From: Galbibacter kalidii
GTDB taxonomy: Bacteria > Bacteroidota > Bacteroidia > Flavobacteriales > Flavobacteriaceae
Assembly: GCF_026241135.1 (NCBI RefSeq)
Contig: NZ_JAPFGA010000010.1
Span: 62,001-126,000 of the forward strand
DNA length: 64,000 nucleotides
Direction of reading: 5' to 3'
The translations under genes were made by a program, and so were the position numbers. The notes beneath the pieces are model-generated. The model was not told the DNA's origin and made no database searches. It worked only from the letters and a program-made list of their open reading frames with translations. Numbering within the stretch: the stretch's first letter is position 1; each line of letters starts with the position of its first letter. Below, piece by piece: positions 29,559 through 38,550 of the stretch.

Positions 29559-30698
29559 TTATAGCGTACCTCGCATTTCTTGCTCACGTTCTATGGCCTC
29601 AAAAAGTGCCTTAAAGTTGCCTTTTCCAAACGATTTTGCACCTTTTCGCTGAATAATTTCAAAAAACATTGTCGGTCTGTCCAATACAGGCTTGGTAAAA
29701 AGTTGCAACAAATAACCTTCATCGTCCCTATCGATCAGAATTCCCAGCTCTTTTAAAGGAGCTAAGTCCTCATCAATTTCGCCTACCCTGTCCAAAACTG
29801 TATCGTAGTATGTTTCCGGAACGTATAAGAATTCAACGCCTCGTGATTTTAATTGCTTTACGGTTTCAATGATATTATCTGTAGCCAATGCGATATGTTG
29901 TACCCCGGCTCCGTTGTAAAATTCGATATATTCTTCAATCTGGGATTTCTTTTTCCCTTCAGCCGGCTCATTAATCGGGAATTTTATGCGTCCGTTACCA
30001 TTACTCATCACCTTGCTCATCAGCGCGGTATAGTCTGTAGAAATATCCTTATCGTCAAAAGACACCAATTGTGCAAACCCCATTACTTTGGCGTAAAACT
30101 CACACCATTTCCGCATTTCGTCCCAACCTACATTCCCCACCATATGGTCGATGAATTTCAATCCGGTTTCAGCAGTTTTGTATTGAGGATTCCAAGCTTT
30201 AAACCCCGGCATAAAAGCTCCTTTATAATTGCTTCGCTCTACAAAAACATGAACTGTCTCGCCATAAGTATGTATACCCGACAAGACCACTTCACCGTTT
30301 TCATCTTTCAGGGTTTTGGGCTCCATATAGCTTTTGGCTCCCCTGCTTGTAGTTTCTTTATAGCTTTTAACAGCGTCGTCTACCCATAAAGCAATCACTT
30401 TTACCCCGTCGCCATGCTTTTCTATATGCCTGTTGATTTCTCCTCCTTCTGTAAGTGGCGAAGTCAAAACAAGCCTTATTTTATCCTGTTGCAACACATA
30501 AGACACCCGGTCTTTTACCCCGGTTTCGAGACCGGAATAGGCCATAGGTTGAAATCCCCAAGCCGATTGATAATAATGTGCCGCCTGTTTTGCATTACCA
30601 ACATATAATTCCACATAATCTGTCCCGAGAAGTGGCAGAAAATCGGCGGCATCTTCTACTTCTTTATTTAATTTTAATGATGTTGTATCTAAAGACAT
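29559..30698 (-). CDS. hppD: 4-Hydroxyphenylpyruvate dioxygenase
   Basis: 379 residues, usual length. Converts 4-hydroxyphenylpyruvate to homogentisate in tyrosine/phenylalanine breakdown, Fe(II) dependent. The iron ligands are visible in the C-terminal VOC domain: FIDHMVGNV (~182-190), GVQHIALATDNI (~264-275) and FFEIIQRKG (~347-355); the N-terminal VOC half starts GTDYVELYVGNAKQAAHYY. The product is the substrate of the homogentisate dioxygenase encoded 139 bp upstream on the same strand, so the two probably form one pathway unit. Confidence 0.96.
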   Translation of the reverse strand: MSLDTTSLKLNKEVEDAADFLPLLGTDYVELYVGNAKQAAHYYQSAWGFQPMAYSGLETGVKDRVSYVLQQDKIRLVLTSPLTEGGEINRHIEKHGDGVKVIALWVDDAVKSYKETTSRGAKSYMEPKTLKDENGEVVLSGIHTYGETVHVFVERSNYKGAFMPGFKAWNPQYKTAETGLKFIDHMVGNVGWDEMRKWCEFYAKVMGFAQLVSFDDKDISTDYTALMSKVMSNGNGRIKFPINEPAEGKKKSQIEEYIEFYNGAGVQHIALATDNIIETVKQLKSRGVEFLYVPETYYDTVLDRVGEIDEDLAPLKELGILIDRDDEGYLLQLFTKPVLDRPTMFFEIIQRKGAKSFGKGNFKALFEAIEREQEMRGTL

Positions 30699-30837
30699 TT
30701 TTTCAAAATTTAAAAGTTTACCATAAATTTAACTCCTTTATACTCCCTCAAATTCTCCTTGTATAGCGTTTACCACATCGCTCTTAAATGGGGTGTTATG
30801 TCAACTCTGAAATTCAGCATCAATACATATCTTTTTC

Positions 30838-31995
30838 TTATTCAAGCCACGACTTGTGATAGGATTCATCGGCAATTTTCATGGCTTCTTTCGTTAGTTG
30901 CAACGGTTTAAACGTATCTACCATCACTGCCAACTCATCGGTTTTTGTTTTTCCTATGCTGCGTTCTACGGCACCGGGATGAGGCCCGTGCGGAATCCCT
31001 GCCGGATGTAGGGAAATATGTCCTTTGTCTACATCATTTCTACTCATAAAATCACCGTCTACATAATACAAAACCTCATCAGAATCTATATTGCTGTGGT
31101 TGTAGGGTGCAGGAATACTCTTTGGATGGTAGTCGTATAAACGCGGTACAAAACTGCAAACTACAAACGCATCGGTCTCGAAGGTTTGATGTACGGGAGG
31201 TGGCTGGTGTATTCTCCCCGTTATGGGTTCAAAATCGTGGATACTCAACGCATAAGGATAGTTAAATCCGTCGTAACCCACCACATCAAAAGGATGTGTT
31301 GCATAAACCATATCGAAGATTTCATCCTGTTTTTTGATTTTCATTAAAAACTCCCCTTTTTCATCAACAGACTCCAATTCTTCCGGCTTGCGGATATCGC
31401 GTTCACAAAATGGCGAATGCTCCAAAAGTTGCCCAAACCAATTTCGGTATTTTTTTGGCGTATAAATAGGGCGTCTCGATTCAACAATAAAAAGTCTATT
31501 GTCTTCTGTATCAAAATCAATTTTATAAATGATTCCTCTTGGGATTAATAGATAATCACCATAAGAAAAATCTAAATTCCCGAGATGTGTGCGCAGTTTT
31601 CCGCTTCCCTGATGGATAAAAATCAGTTCATCAGCATCGGCATTCTTGTAAAAATAATCCTTTACCGACTTTTTGGGCGCTGCCAATTGTATGGTACAGT
31701 CTGAATTGGTCAAAACTGGCTTTCGACTGTCCAGAAAATCATCTTCCGGCTTGACCTTAAATCCGTGAAAGCGATACGATTTTATATTATTCGCTACGGA
31801 AATCTTTGGTGCTACATTTTTTTTACCCTTGATCTCTTTAACCTGTGTAGGTCGGTGGATGTGATACAAATTTGAATACATCCCATCGAAACCAATGGTA
31901 CCGAACAATTGCTCATAATACAGTCTGCCATCTGGTTTTTTAAAGATGGTATGTCTTTTAGGCGGTATTTTACCTAGTTTATGATAAAAAGGCAT
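30838..31995 (-). CDS. hmgA: Homogentisate 1,2-dioxygenase
   Basis: 385 residues from the ATG at 31995 (MPFYHKLGKIPPKRHTIFKK). A longer frame from 32055 adds 20 residues (MQPRRFGG...) that are encoded by a dispersed intergenic repeat also present at 63172-63260, so the inner start is preferred. The enzyme opens the ring of homogentisate to maleylacetoacetate. Seen are the cupin-like HQGSGKLRTHLGNLDFSYGD, and the metal region near the C-terminus, ISLHPAGIPHGPHPGAVERS. It lies upstream of hppD; fumarylacetoacetase is not in the window. Confidence 0.94.
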   Translation of the reverse strand: MPFYHKLGKIPPKRHTIFKKPDGRLYYEQLFGTIGFDGMYSNLYHIHRPTQVKEIKGKKNVAPKISVANNIKSYRFHGFKVKPEDDFLDSRKPVLTNSDCTIQLAAPKKSVKDYFYKNADADELIFIHQGSGKLRTHLGNLDFSYGDYLLIPRGIIYKIDFDTEDNRLFIVESRRPIYTPKKYRNWFGQLLEHSPFCERDIRKPEELESVDEKGEFLMKIKKQDEIFDMVYATHPFDVVGYDGFNYPYALSIHDFEPITGRIHQPPPVHQTFETDAFVVCSFVPRLYDYHPKSIPAPYNHSNIDSDEVLYYVDGDFMSRNDVDKGHISLHPAGIPHGPHPGAVERSIGKTKTDELAVMVDTFKPLQLTKEAMKIADESYHKSWLE

Positions 31996-32014
31996 AACGA
32001 AAACGTTTGATCCC

Positions 32015-32114
32015 ACTAAGTGGGTATTATTACCCCCGAACCGTCGGGGCTGCATCGAAATAGACTATGGTTCATTCGTTTGAGTACCTCATGGTCCTAT
32101 CCCGAGGTAGTTGA
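32015..32114 (-). repeat. Dispersed repeat shared with 63172-63260
   Basis: Reverse strand reads CTACCTCGGG, then GAGGTACTCAAACGAA, ATTTCGATGCAG and CGGGG blocks in the same order and spacing as CTGCCTCGGG, GAGGTATTCAAACGAA, ATTTCGACGCAG, CGGGG at 63174-63245. Not coding; it explains the spurious N-terminal extension of hmgA. Confidence 0.7.
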
Positions 32115-32239
32115 CTATTACAAATATCGTAATAATTAATGGAGATTTCCACTAATTATTAAATATATCTAGTTATAAATCGTATGAAATAACAATATCA
32201 ATAATGTTAAACTTTTTCTGAATTCAATAAATATACTTA

Positions 32240-32255
32240 TATATTGTACAATATA
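32240..32255 (+). promoter_or_regulatory. Palindromic operator in front of the Phd-type antitoxin
   Basis: TATATTGTACAATATA is a perfect 16-nt palindrome 14 bp before the antitoxin start, with a second partial ACAATA/ACAATAC half site next to it. Position fits Phd-type autoregulation. Confidence 0.5.
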
Positions 32256-32269
32256 CAATACAACATATT

Positions 32270-32524
32270 ATGCTGACAGCAAACGTATCTGACTTCAGAA
32301 AAAACATAAAATCATATTTGGATAGAGTTACCAAAAACTTTGAGACTTTGATTATAAATCGCGGAAAAGACTCTGGAATTGTTGTGATGTCCATAAACGA
32401 ATACAATTCATTGATGGCGACAAATTACGAATTATCATCCCGAAAAAATGAAAAGAAATTAGATTCAGCTATCAAAAAATTAAAAAGCGGAAAAGCGTTT
32501 GAAAAAGACTTAATCGAAGACTAA
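32270..32524 (+). CDS. Phd/YefM-family antitoxin
   Basis: 84 residues. The N-terminal half, TANVSDFRKNIKSYLDRVTK followed by FETLIINRGKDSGIVVMSINEYNSL, is the Phd/YefM DNA-binding and dimerisation fold; the charged C-terminal half would wrap the toxin. It binds and neutralises a YoeB/Txe-type mRNase and represses its own promoter, for which a palindrome lies at 32240-32255. The toxin frame begins 1 bp after its stop. Family call is firm; partner identity comes from the adjacent frame. Confidence 0.88.
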   Translation: MLTANVSDFRKNIKSYLDRVTKNFETLIINRGKDSGIVVMSINEYNSLMATNYELSSRKNEKKLDSAIKKLKSGKAFEKDLIED

Positions 32525-32525
32525 A

Positions 32526-32782
32526 ATGAAGTATGTTTTTGTAGATGAGTCATGGGAGGATTATTTGTATTGGCAAAAAACAGATAAAAAGAAACTAAAA
32601 AAATCAATGCACTGCTGAAAGATATTGCACAAAATCCATTTGAAAGAATTGAAAAACCTGAACCCTTGAAACACAAATATTCCGGATTTTGGTCAAGAAA
32701 AATTGACCATGAACACCGGTTGATTTATAAATATAATGAAGGTGAGATTTTAATAGCAAAATGTAGATTTCACTATGATTAA
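32526..32782 (+). pseudogene. YoeB/Txe-family toxin with a one-base frameshift
   Basis: The frame opens MKYVFVDESWEDYLYWQKTD, the YoeB N-terminus, then stops at TGA after ~31 codons. In the next frame the rest is intact: INALLKDIAQNPFERIEKPE, PLKHKYSGFWSRKIDHEHRL and IYKYNEGEILIAKCRFHYD, including the catalytic-region Glu, Arg, His and Tyr typical of YoeB. Adding one A to the A7 run at 32597-32603 restores an 85-residue toxin. Inactivation by deletion, a sequencing error in the homopolymer, or transcriptional slippage on the A-run are all possible. Confidence 0.85.
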
Positions 32783-33136
32783 AACCAATTATGTCCTAAA
32801 TAAATTTCACCTGTTCATTTTTTCCATCGATGAAAAAACCCTTCGGTTACGCTCAGGATAAACCAAGCCAAAAAAATCTAGGCTGACGATAAAAACATAA
32901 GAAAATACTACGGAACCCACCGCCACACCTGCCTGCCGGCAGGGATAAAAATAACTCATTCCGCCTTGGGGGCGGAACTCAAACAGATTTTTATCTTCTT
33001 GCCACCACTGCTTCCTTGATTTTCAATGTTTTTATAGTAGGCCAAAACCAAACCACAAACATTGAAATTTCATCAAAACCTCAGCAAATTCAGTATGTTT
33101 AAAAAATTTAATGAAAACGTTTTGGACGCTATTAGA
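32783..33136. other. Intergenic stretch with REP-like palindromes, no gene
   Basis: Two GC-rich palindromes stand out in AT-rich DNA: CCTGCCGGCAGG (32932-32943) and TTCCGCC-TTGGG-GGCGGAA (32959-32977). On the minus strand the wording around 32820-32920 resembles dispersed intergenic repeats I associate with flavobacteria. I see no coding potential. Confidence 0.5.
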
Positions 33137-35365
33137 TTAAAACCAATAACCTATACTGAATGTAAGGAAGCTTTCCTCCACTTCAGGAGACCAATTGAAT
33201 TTTACCTGAGCGGGGCCGACGAAAGACTCATAACCATAACCTATGGAATAACCAGAATAATCGGGTAATGTAAACCACTCTCCCCGTTCAAAGATATTCT
33301 CACCGGCATTGGCGTAATTGACAGTAAAATTCAGGTGGTTTTTCTTTACAAATTCCCAATCGGCATTGAAAGTTCCTTTTACATAACTATCCCCACCAAA
33401 ACTTATATAGTCGTAACCCAAAAAAGGCGAAATGTTGTTTATAAAATCATTTCCATATCCGCCGAGAACAAAATCCAGTGCCCTAGTTTCGGTACTTCCA
33501 AACTTAAATCCGCCTTCAGTAAAAAGGTCGAAAGAAATATTATGGGTGATGGGAACCGCAAAGCCCGTTTTTGCTTTTGCGATGGAAAATTGACTAAAAT
33601 TACCATCAAAATTGCTTCCGAAGAGGTATAAGTGAAAGTCTCCATCGAAAAAGAAACCTTTGGAAGGAAAATACTTATCGTCTAACGAATCAAACTTTAA
33701 AAAGCCATAACTACTGAAATAATCGTGGCTTTCCAACACCATATCATCACCATTATCATCAGTAATAGTTTCTGTTTGGGCTTTTAAGAATTTGTGTTCC
33801 AAACCTACTCCAAAAGTAAATTCTTCCCTTAAGACAGTTTGCATATATATTTGATTCGTAACATCAGACAATTTTACATCAAGACTGTTCAAATCCGGGA
33901 ATTGTTCTGCTAAACTTTCCGGTAAAAAATCGTAATCAATATCTTTTTCAAAATAATTGAACCGGGATTTTACACCAAAACTCCAATAAAAGCCTTTGTC
34001 GAGGTAGTATTCAAAATCATAGCGCACATTATCGCCCATGATAAAATCAAAATACAATACATCATCATTAAAGAACAAATGTTTTTTGGTGATCCCAAAC
34101 AATGCTGCAGATTTGTACAATCCGTCATAATGGACCCCCATTCTCAACAGCATTTCATTATGACTTTCAGAAATGGGAAGCGTTAACGCATAGCCCTTCC
34201 GATTGGGGCGAAGTTCATATTTAATACCGTTAAAGTTATTGGTAGCCATCAAATTACTCATCCCCTGTTCCAAATCATCAAAAGCGGTAAGTTCTTCTGT
34301 GGTATAACGCAGCTTTCCTTTAATATATGCCCGGGTATACTTTTTATTACCTTCCAGAGCCAATTTATCAATCAAAAAACTATCCCTGAGCTTTATGGAA
34401 AGTCGTTTTTCAGGCTTCTTTATCTGTAAACGGGCAATGCTGTCTAATTGCGGCATTTTCATTTTTGCGGCCTCATATCCATTTTCTATGATCACGCTCC
34501 CTTTACTGAAAGACATCATATTGAATCCTTTAATGTCTGGTCTTATATGAAGATCTGTTTTCTTCAACTTCTCCTTCATATCGTTTATCGTATTATAAAA
34601 ATTGATTTGCGTTAGTACGTCTATAGCAGAATTCAGATTTTCCCTGGTCGCCAACGAGTCTTGCACATCGATACCTATAATAATATCGGTCCCCATAGCT
34701 ATCACTTCATCAACGGGATAATTATTGTTCACTCCACCGTCTATCAACAGGCGTTCACCATACGGAACGGGTTCAAAAAAAGATGGAATGGCTGCACTAG
34801 CAGCAATGGCCCTTGGCAAATACCCTTTATCCAATTTGATCTGCTCACCCGTTTCCACGTCTGTTGCCATACAGAAAAAAGGAATGGGAAGTTCGTTAAA
34901 ATCTTCTGTATGATTGTAATCAAAAAGTAATCTTGAGAGTAGATTGTATAGATTCTGTCCCTTGGAAAGCGATGTTGGGAAAGACACTTTAAATTTATCA
35001 AACGGCAAAGTCAAGGCATATCGTTCATGACTTTGTTTTTCGTAAAAAGACATAGCTGTACGCGGCACCTTATCCTGCAACAGTACATCAAAATTGGTTT
35101 CCTTAAAGATAGAATCCAATTGTGAAGGTGCATACCCGGTCGCATACAGTGCTCCTACTATGGCTCCCATACTCGTTCCACCGATATAATCCACCCGTAT
35201 TCCGGCTTCGTCTATAGCTTTCAATGCTCCGATATGTGCCAAGCCTTTTGCTCCGCCACCGCTTAAAACTAGTCCGACTTTGGGATCGTGTTGACTCACC
35301 TCTTGCGCAAAAAAGCGAACGGAAAGTAACATCACCGCTATTAATAAAAATCCTTTTTTAACCAT
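33137..35365 (-). CDS. Patatin-like phospholipase fused to an outer-membrane barrel
   Basis: 742 residues. Signal peptide 1-20; patatin domain with oxyanion-hole GGGAKG (36-41), nucleophile Ser65 in GTSMG, and the catalytic Asp in LLIDGGVNNNYPVDEV near residue 205-220. A POTRA-like segment follows at ~325-400 (FLIDKLALEGNKKYTRAYIK), and the last ~330 residues are barrel strands ending SFLTFSIGYWF. This is the PlpD/RssA-type arrangement of Gram-negative bacteria in which the lipase is linked to a BamA-family barrel. Substrate is presumably a phospholipid. It lies 19 bp after uvrC on the same strand. Confidence 0.92.
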   Translation of the reverse strand: MVKKGFLLIAVMLLSVRFFAQEVSQHDPKVGLVLSGGGAKGLAHIGALKAIDEAGIRVDYIGGTSMGAIVGALYATGYAPSQLDSIFKETNFDVLLQDKVPRTAMSFYEKQSHERYALTLPFDKFKVSFPTSLSKGQNLYNLLSRLLFDYNHTEDFNELPIPFFCMATDVETGEQIKLDKGYLPRAIAASAAIPSFFEPVPYGERLLIDGGVNNNYPVDEVIAMGTDIIIGIDVQDSLATRENLNSAIDVLTQINFYNTINDMKEKLKKTDLHIRPDIKGFNMMSFSKGSVIIENGYEAAKMKMPQLDSIARLQIKKPEKRLSIKLRDSFLIDKLALEGNKKYTRAYIKGKLRYTTEELTAFDDLEQGMSNLMATNNFNGIKYELRPNRKGYALTLPISESHNEMLLRMGVHYDGLYKSAALFGITKKHLFFNDDVLYFDFIMGDNVRYDFEYYLDKGFYWSFGVKSRFNYFEKDIDYDFLPESLAEQFPDLNSLDVKLSDVTNQIYMQTVLREEFTFGVGLEHKFLKAQTETITDDNGDDMVLESHDYFSSYGFLKFDSLDDKYFPSKGFFFDGDFHLYLFGSNFDGNFSQFSIAKAKTGFAVPITHNISFDLFTEGGFKFGSTETRALDFVLGGYGNDFINNISPFLGYDYISFGGDSYVKGTFNADWEFVKKNHLNFTVNYANAGENIFERGEWFTLPDYSGYSIGYGYESFVGPAQVKFNWSPEVEESFLTFSIGYWF

Positions 35366-35384
35366 AAAACCTATTTAAACGAGT

Positions 35385-37172
35385 TCAATGAAAAGCCTCG
35401 TAAATCTTTTTGGCTTTTGCATTACCCACAACTGCTATTAACCGTTCCATCGGAGCTTCTTTGATTCTTTTTACCGATTTGAATGTCTTTAAAAGCTCAT
35501 TGGCCGTCTTTTCACCAATCCCTTCTATCTGCTCCAATTCTGAATTGATCGCTGCCTTGCTCCTTTTATTTCGGTGGAATGTAATTCCAAACCTGTGTGC
35601 TTCATTTCTCATATGTTGGATAATCTTGAGGGTTTCCGATTTTTTATCAAGATATAACGGAATGGAATCCCCGGGATAATAAATCTCCTCCAAACGTTTG
35701 GCTATACCTATAATGGCTATTTTACCTCTCAATCCCAACCTGTCCAAACTTTTTAGCGAAGATGACAGTTGCCCCTTACCTCCATCAATCACAATGAGCT
35801 GCGGTAAGGGCTCATCTTCTTCCATAAGGCGCTTATATCGTCTGTGTACTACCTCTTCCATCGAAGCAAAATCGTCTGGACCGGTGACCGTTTTTATGTT
35901 AAAATACCGATACTCTTTTTTACTCGGCTTTCCATCCTTGAAAACAACACAAGCCGCCACCGGATTGGTTCCTTGGATATTTGAATTGTCAAAACATTCA
36001 ATATGTCGTGGTTCTTCCTGCAAACGCAAATCTTTTTTCATTTGCCCCATGATCCGTTTTACATGCTTGTCCGGATCGGTGATCTTGATTTGCTTAAAGC
36101 GCTCTTGCCGGTAAAACTTGGCGTTCCTTTCAGAAAGTTCGAGAATTCTCTTTTTATCACCCAATTTGGGAATGGTTACTTTCACCCCTTCTGCAACTTC
36201 TATCGGAAAAGGTACATAAATCTCTTTGGATTGTGAATTGAAACGTGTTCTCAATTCTGTAACAGCCAGTTCCAACAATTCTTCATCACTCTCGTCCAAT
36301 TTCTTTTTGATCTCAATGGTGTGCGCCCTGATAATGGATCCGTAGGAGAGTTGCAGGAAATTCACATACCCAAAACTCTCATCCGTAATGATCGAAAAAA
36401 CATCTACATTGCTTATCTTGGGATTTACAACCGTTGATTTCGCCTGATAATTTTCCAACACATCGATCTTCTCTTTCATCTCCTGAGCCTCTTCAAAACG
36501 CATTTCTGCAGCCAATTGCTTCATCTGTTTTTTAAATCCGGTCAAGGAATCCTTAAAATTCCCTTTGATGATTTCCCGAATGGCCGCTATCTGTTTGTCG
36601 TAATCTTCTGCAGAATGTAACGCTTCGCACGGACCTTTACAGTTTCCCAAATGATATTCCAGACAGACTTTGTATTTTCCCGCATCAATTTTTTCCTTGG
36701 AAAGGTCATAATTACACGTCCGTAAAGCATACAAACCTTTAATAAGGTCGAGGAGTGTCCTCACAGTTTTCATACTGGTGTAGGGACCGAAGTATTCCGA
36801 GCCGTCTTTTATCAGGTTTCTCGTCGGAAAAACTCGCGGGAAACGCTCGTTTTTGATACACAACCAGGGATAGGACTTGTCGTCCTTCAGCATGACGTTA
36901 TAGCGGGGCTGATATTTCTTTATCAAATTGTTCTCCAACAATAGTGCGTCAGTTTCTGTAGGCACCACTACGTGTTTGATGGTTTTAATTTTCTTTACCA
37001 GCACCCTGGTTTTTCCGTATTCTTGGTTTTTATAAAAATAAGAAGAAACCCGTTTTTTTAAATTTTTGGCCTTTCCAACATATAAAATCTTCCCCTCTTT
37101 ATTATAAAATTGATACACTCCCGGATTTTCAGGAAGCGTTTGGAGTTGTATTTCTATCGGGGTTTTCTTCAT
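35385..37172 (-). CDS. uvrC: Excinuclease ABC subunit C
   Basis: 595 residues. UvrC makes both incisions around bulky DNA lesions in nucleotide excision repair. Domains in order: GIY-YIG nuclease (GVYQFYNKEGKILYVGKAKN, ~18-37), a Cys-rich region (CNYDLS...CLEYHLGNCKGPC), the UVR UvrB-binding helix pair (FEEAQEMKEKIDVLENY, ~222-238), the RNase H-like nuclease (ECFDNSNIQGTNPVAACVVF, ~395-415) and a C-terminal helix-hairpin-helix (LEQIEGIGEKTANELL, ~550-566). Nothing unusual. Followed closely by the patatin gene. Confidence 0.97.
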   Translation of the reverse strand: MKKTPIEIQLQTLPENPGVYQFYNKEGKILYVGKAKNLKKRVSSYFYKNQEYGKTRVLVKKIKTIKHVVVPTETDALLLENNLIKKYQPRYNVMLKDDKSYPWLCIKNERFPRVFPTRNLIKDGSEYFGPYTSMKTVRTLLDLIKGLYALRTCNYDLSKEKIDAGKYKVCLEYHLGNCKGPCEALHSAEDYDKQIAAIREIIKGNFKDSLTGFKKQMKQLAAEMRFEEAQEMKEKIDVLENYQAKSTVVNPKISNVDVFSIITDESFGYVNFLQLSYGSIIRAHTIEIKKKLDESDEELLELAVTELRTRFNSQSKEIYVPFPIEVAEGVKVTIPKLGDKKRILELSERNAKFYRQERFKQIKITDPDKHVKRIMGQMKKDLRLQEEPRHIECFDNSNIQGTNPVAACVVFKDGKPSKKEYRYFNIKTVTGPDDFASMEEVVHRRYKRLMEEDEPLPQLIVIDGGKGQLSSSLKSLDRLGLRGKIAIIGIAKRLEEIYYPGDSIPLYLDKKSETLKIIQHMRNEAHRFGITFHRNKRSKAAINSELEQIEGIGEKTANELLKTFKSVKRIKEAPMERLIAVVGNAKAKKIYEAFH

Positions 37173-37205
37173 TAGCCATTAAATTCTCTTTTCAAAGATA
37201 ATTCA

Positions 37206-37366
37206 GAACTCATTTAAACTTTCCTTAATTGGCTATAAAATTGTTCTTTTGGCTCTGCTTTTTGCCTTTTTTTCTTTCCGTAGCGCTGCTATGCAACTCA
37301 AAAAAGCCTTCAATCAGAGCCAAAATAATCAATTCTCGCTTCAATCAAAAAAGCTTAAATGAGTTC
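37206..37366. repeat. 160-bp inverted-repeat (MITE-like) element
   Basis: Outer arms GAACTCATTTAA (37206-37217) / TTAAATGAGTTC (37355-37366) and inner arms TTTTGGCTCTG (37247-37257) / CAGAGCCAAAA (37315-37325) are exact complements; the centre has GTAGCGCTGCTATGC. It lies between uvrC and the response regulator; the rest of 37173-37573 is AT-rich with no gene seen. Confidence 0.65.
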
Positions 37367-37573
37367 AATATAAAAATATATCCACATCAAGTTTAAAATA
37401 CATTCAATTCCAAAAATAATGTAGAATAAACACAATATAATTTACTGAAAAACATTATTTCCTTTTAATTTAGACGGATTCAAGCTAATTTTATAACGTT
37501 AGATTTTAAAAAAAAACTATATTTACCCACATCTAATTGTAGATTGTGACCCCTTAACTTAACAAAATACTGA

Positions 37574-37981
37574 ATGAACCATAAAATAGACTTAGCCTGC
37601 ATTATTGATGATGATAAATTATATGTAAAGATGCTGTCCCGCCTACTGGACATCAAGAAACTTTGCAAAGAATTTCTAGTTTTTGAGAATGGAAGTGAAG
37701 CTTTTTCTTATTTTAAAGGAGTGTTTGAACAGCCTGAAGAAGATAAAATTCCCCAAGTAATCCTCTTGGATCTCAATATGCCTGTTATGGACGGTTGGCA
37801 ATTTCTCGATGAGTTTGTCAAGATCAAAAGTAAATTGAAACGTCCGATGACCCTATATGTAGTGAGCTCTTCCATCAACCCGGAAGACATTCAGCGCGCC
37901 AAGGCTTTTGAAGAAGTTTCTGACTATTGGATAAAACCTATTTCCTTGGGTGAACTGGAAGAAATGTTTCAACAAGTGTAA
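37574..37981 (+). CDS. Single-domain response regulator (CheY-like)
   Basis: 135 residues, receiver domain only. The acidic pocket is IIDDD (residues 11-15), the phospho-acceptor Asp66 in VILLDLNMP, the Ser of VVSSS (~98-102), and Lys of YWIKPIS (~120). No output domain, so it acts by protein contact, for example within a phosphorelay; no partner kinase is in the window. It is followed after 5 bp by the 5-formyl-THF cyclo-ligase gene. Confidence 0.92.
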   Translation: MNHKIDLACIIDDDKLYVKMLSRLLDIKKLCKEFLVFENGSEAFSYFKGVFEQPEEDKIPQVILLDLNMPVMDGWQFLDEFVKIKSKLKRPMTLYVVSSSINPEDIQRAKAFEEVSDYWIKPISLGELEEMFQQV

Positions 37982-37986
37982 GACTT

Positions 37987-38550
37987 ATGGACAAGAACCA
38001 GCTACGCGAAACATATAAAAAAAAGCGTGCTGCCCTTACCGATAATCAAATTGAAGACCTGAGTATCGCCATTGCCAATCAGCTTTTGGCTGTCGATATA
38101 TGGAATAAAAAATTTTACCATATCTTTTTAAGCATCGAGACTCAAAAAGAAGTTGACACCTCATACATCCTGAGTATTCTTCAAGGAAAGGATAAAGAAG
38201 TTCTCATCCCCAAAAGTGATTTTAAAACTGGCTTACTTACCAACTTTCTTCTTACAGATAATACTGCTATATCAGTGAATAAATATGGTATACCGGAGCC
38301 CATAGACGGTATAGAAATCCCCACTCAGAAAATTGATGTTGTTTTCATTCCGTTACTGGCTTATGATGAAAAAGGTAATCGAATTGGCTACGGAAAAGGG
38401 TTTTACGATCGCTTTTTGGCTTCTTGTGGAAAAGATGTTGTCAAAATAGGACTTTCATTTTTCCCTCCCGAAGAATATATCGATGATATCACAGAAGAGG
38501 ATATTCCATTGGATGCTTGTGTTACACCGGAAAAAACTTATCGCTTTTGA
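37987..38550 (+). CDS. 5-Formyltetrahydrofolate cyclo-ligase
   Basis: 187 residues. Uses ATP to convert 5-formyl-THF to 5,10-methenyl-THF, recycling the storage folate. Typical elements: basic N-terminal helix LRETYKKKRAALTDNQIEDL, FLSIETQKEVDTSYI, and the nucleotide/metal segment GNRIGYGKGFYDRFLA near residue 136-151. Its 3' end overlaps the 3' end of the convergent lspA by 13 bp. Confidence 0.93.
   Translation: MDKNQLRETYKKKRAALTDNQIEDLSIAIANQLLAVDIWNKKFYHIFLSIETQKEVDTSYILSILQGKDKEVLIPKSDFKTGLLTNFLLTDNTAISVNKYGIPEPIDGIEIPTQKIDVVFIPLLAYDEKGNRIGYGKGFYDRFLASCGKDVVKIGLSFFPPEEYIDDITEEDIPLDACVTPEKTYRF

Noticed and set aside
33062-33268. 68-codon plus-strand frame at the 3' end of the patatin gene
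   Set aside because: Mostly antisense to the conserved barrel end of the patatin protein; no promoter or family match.
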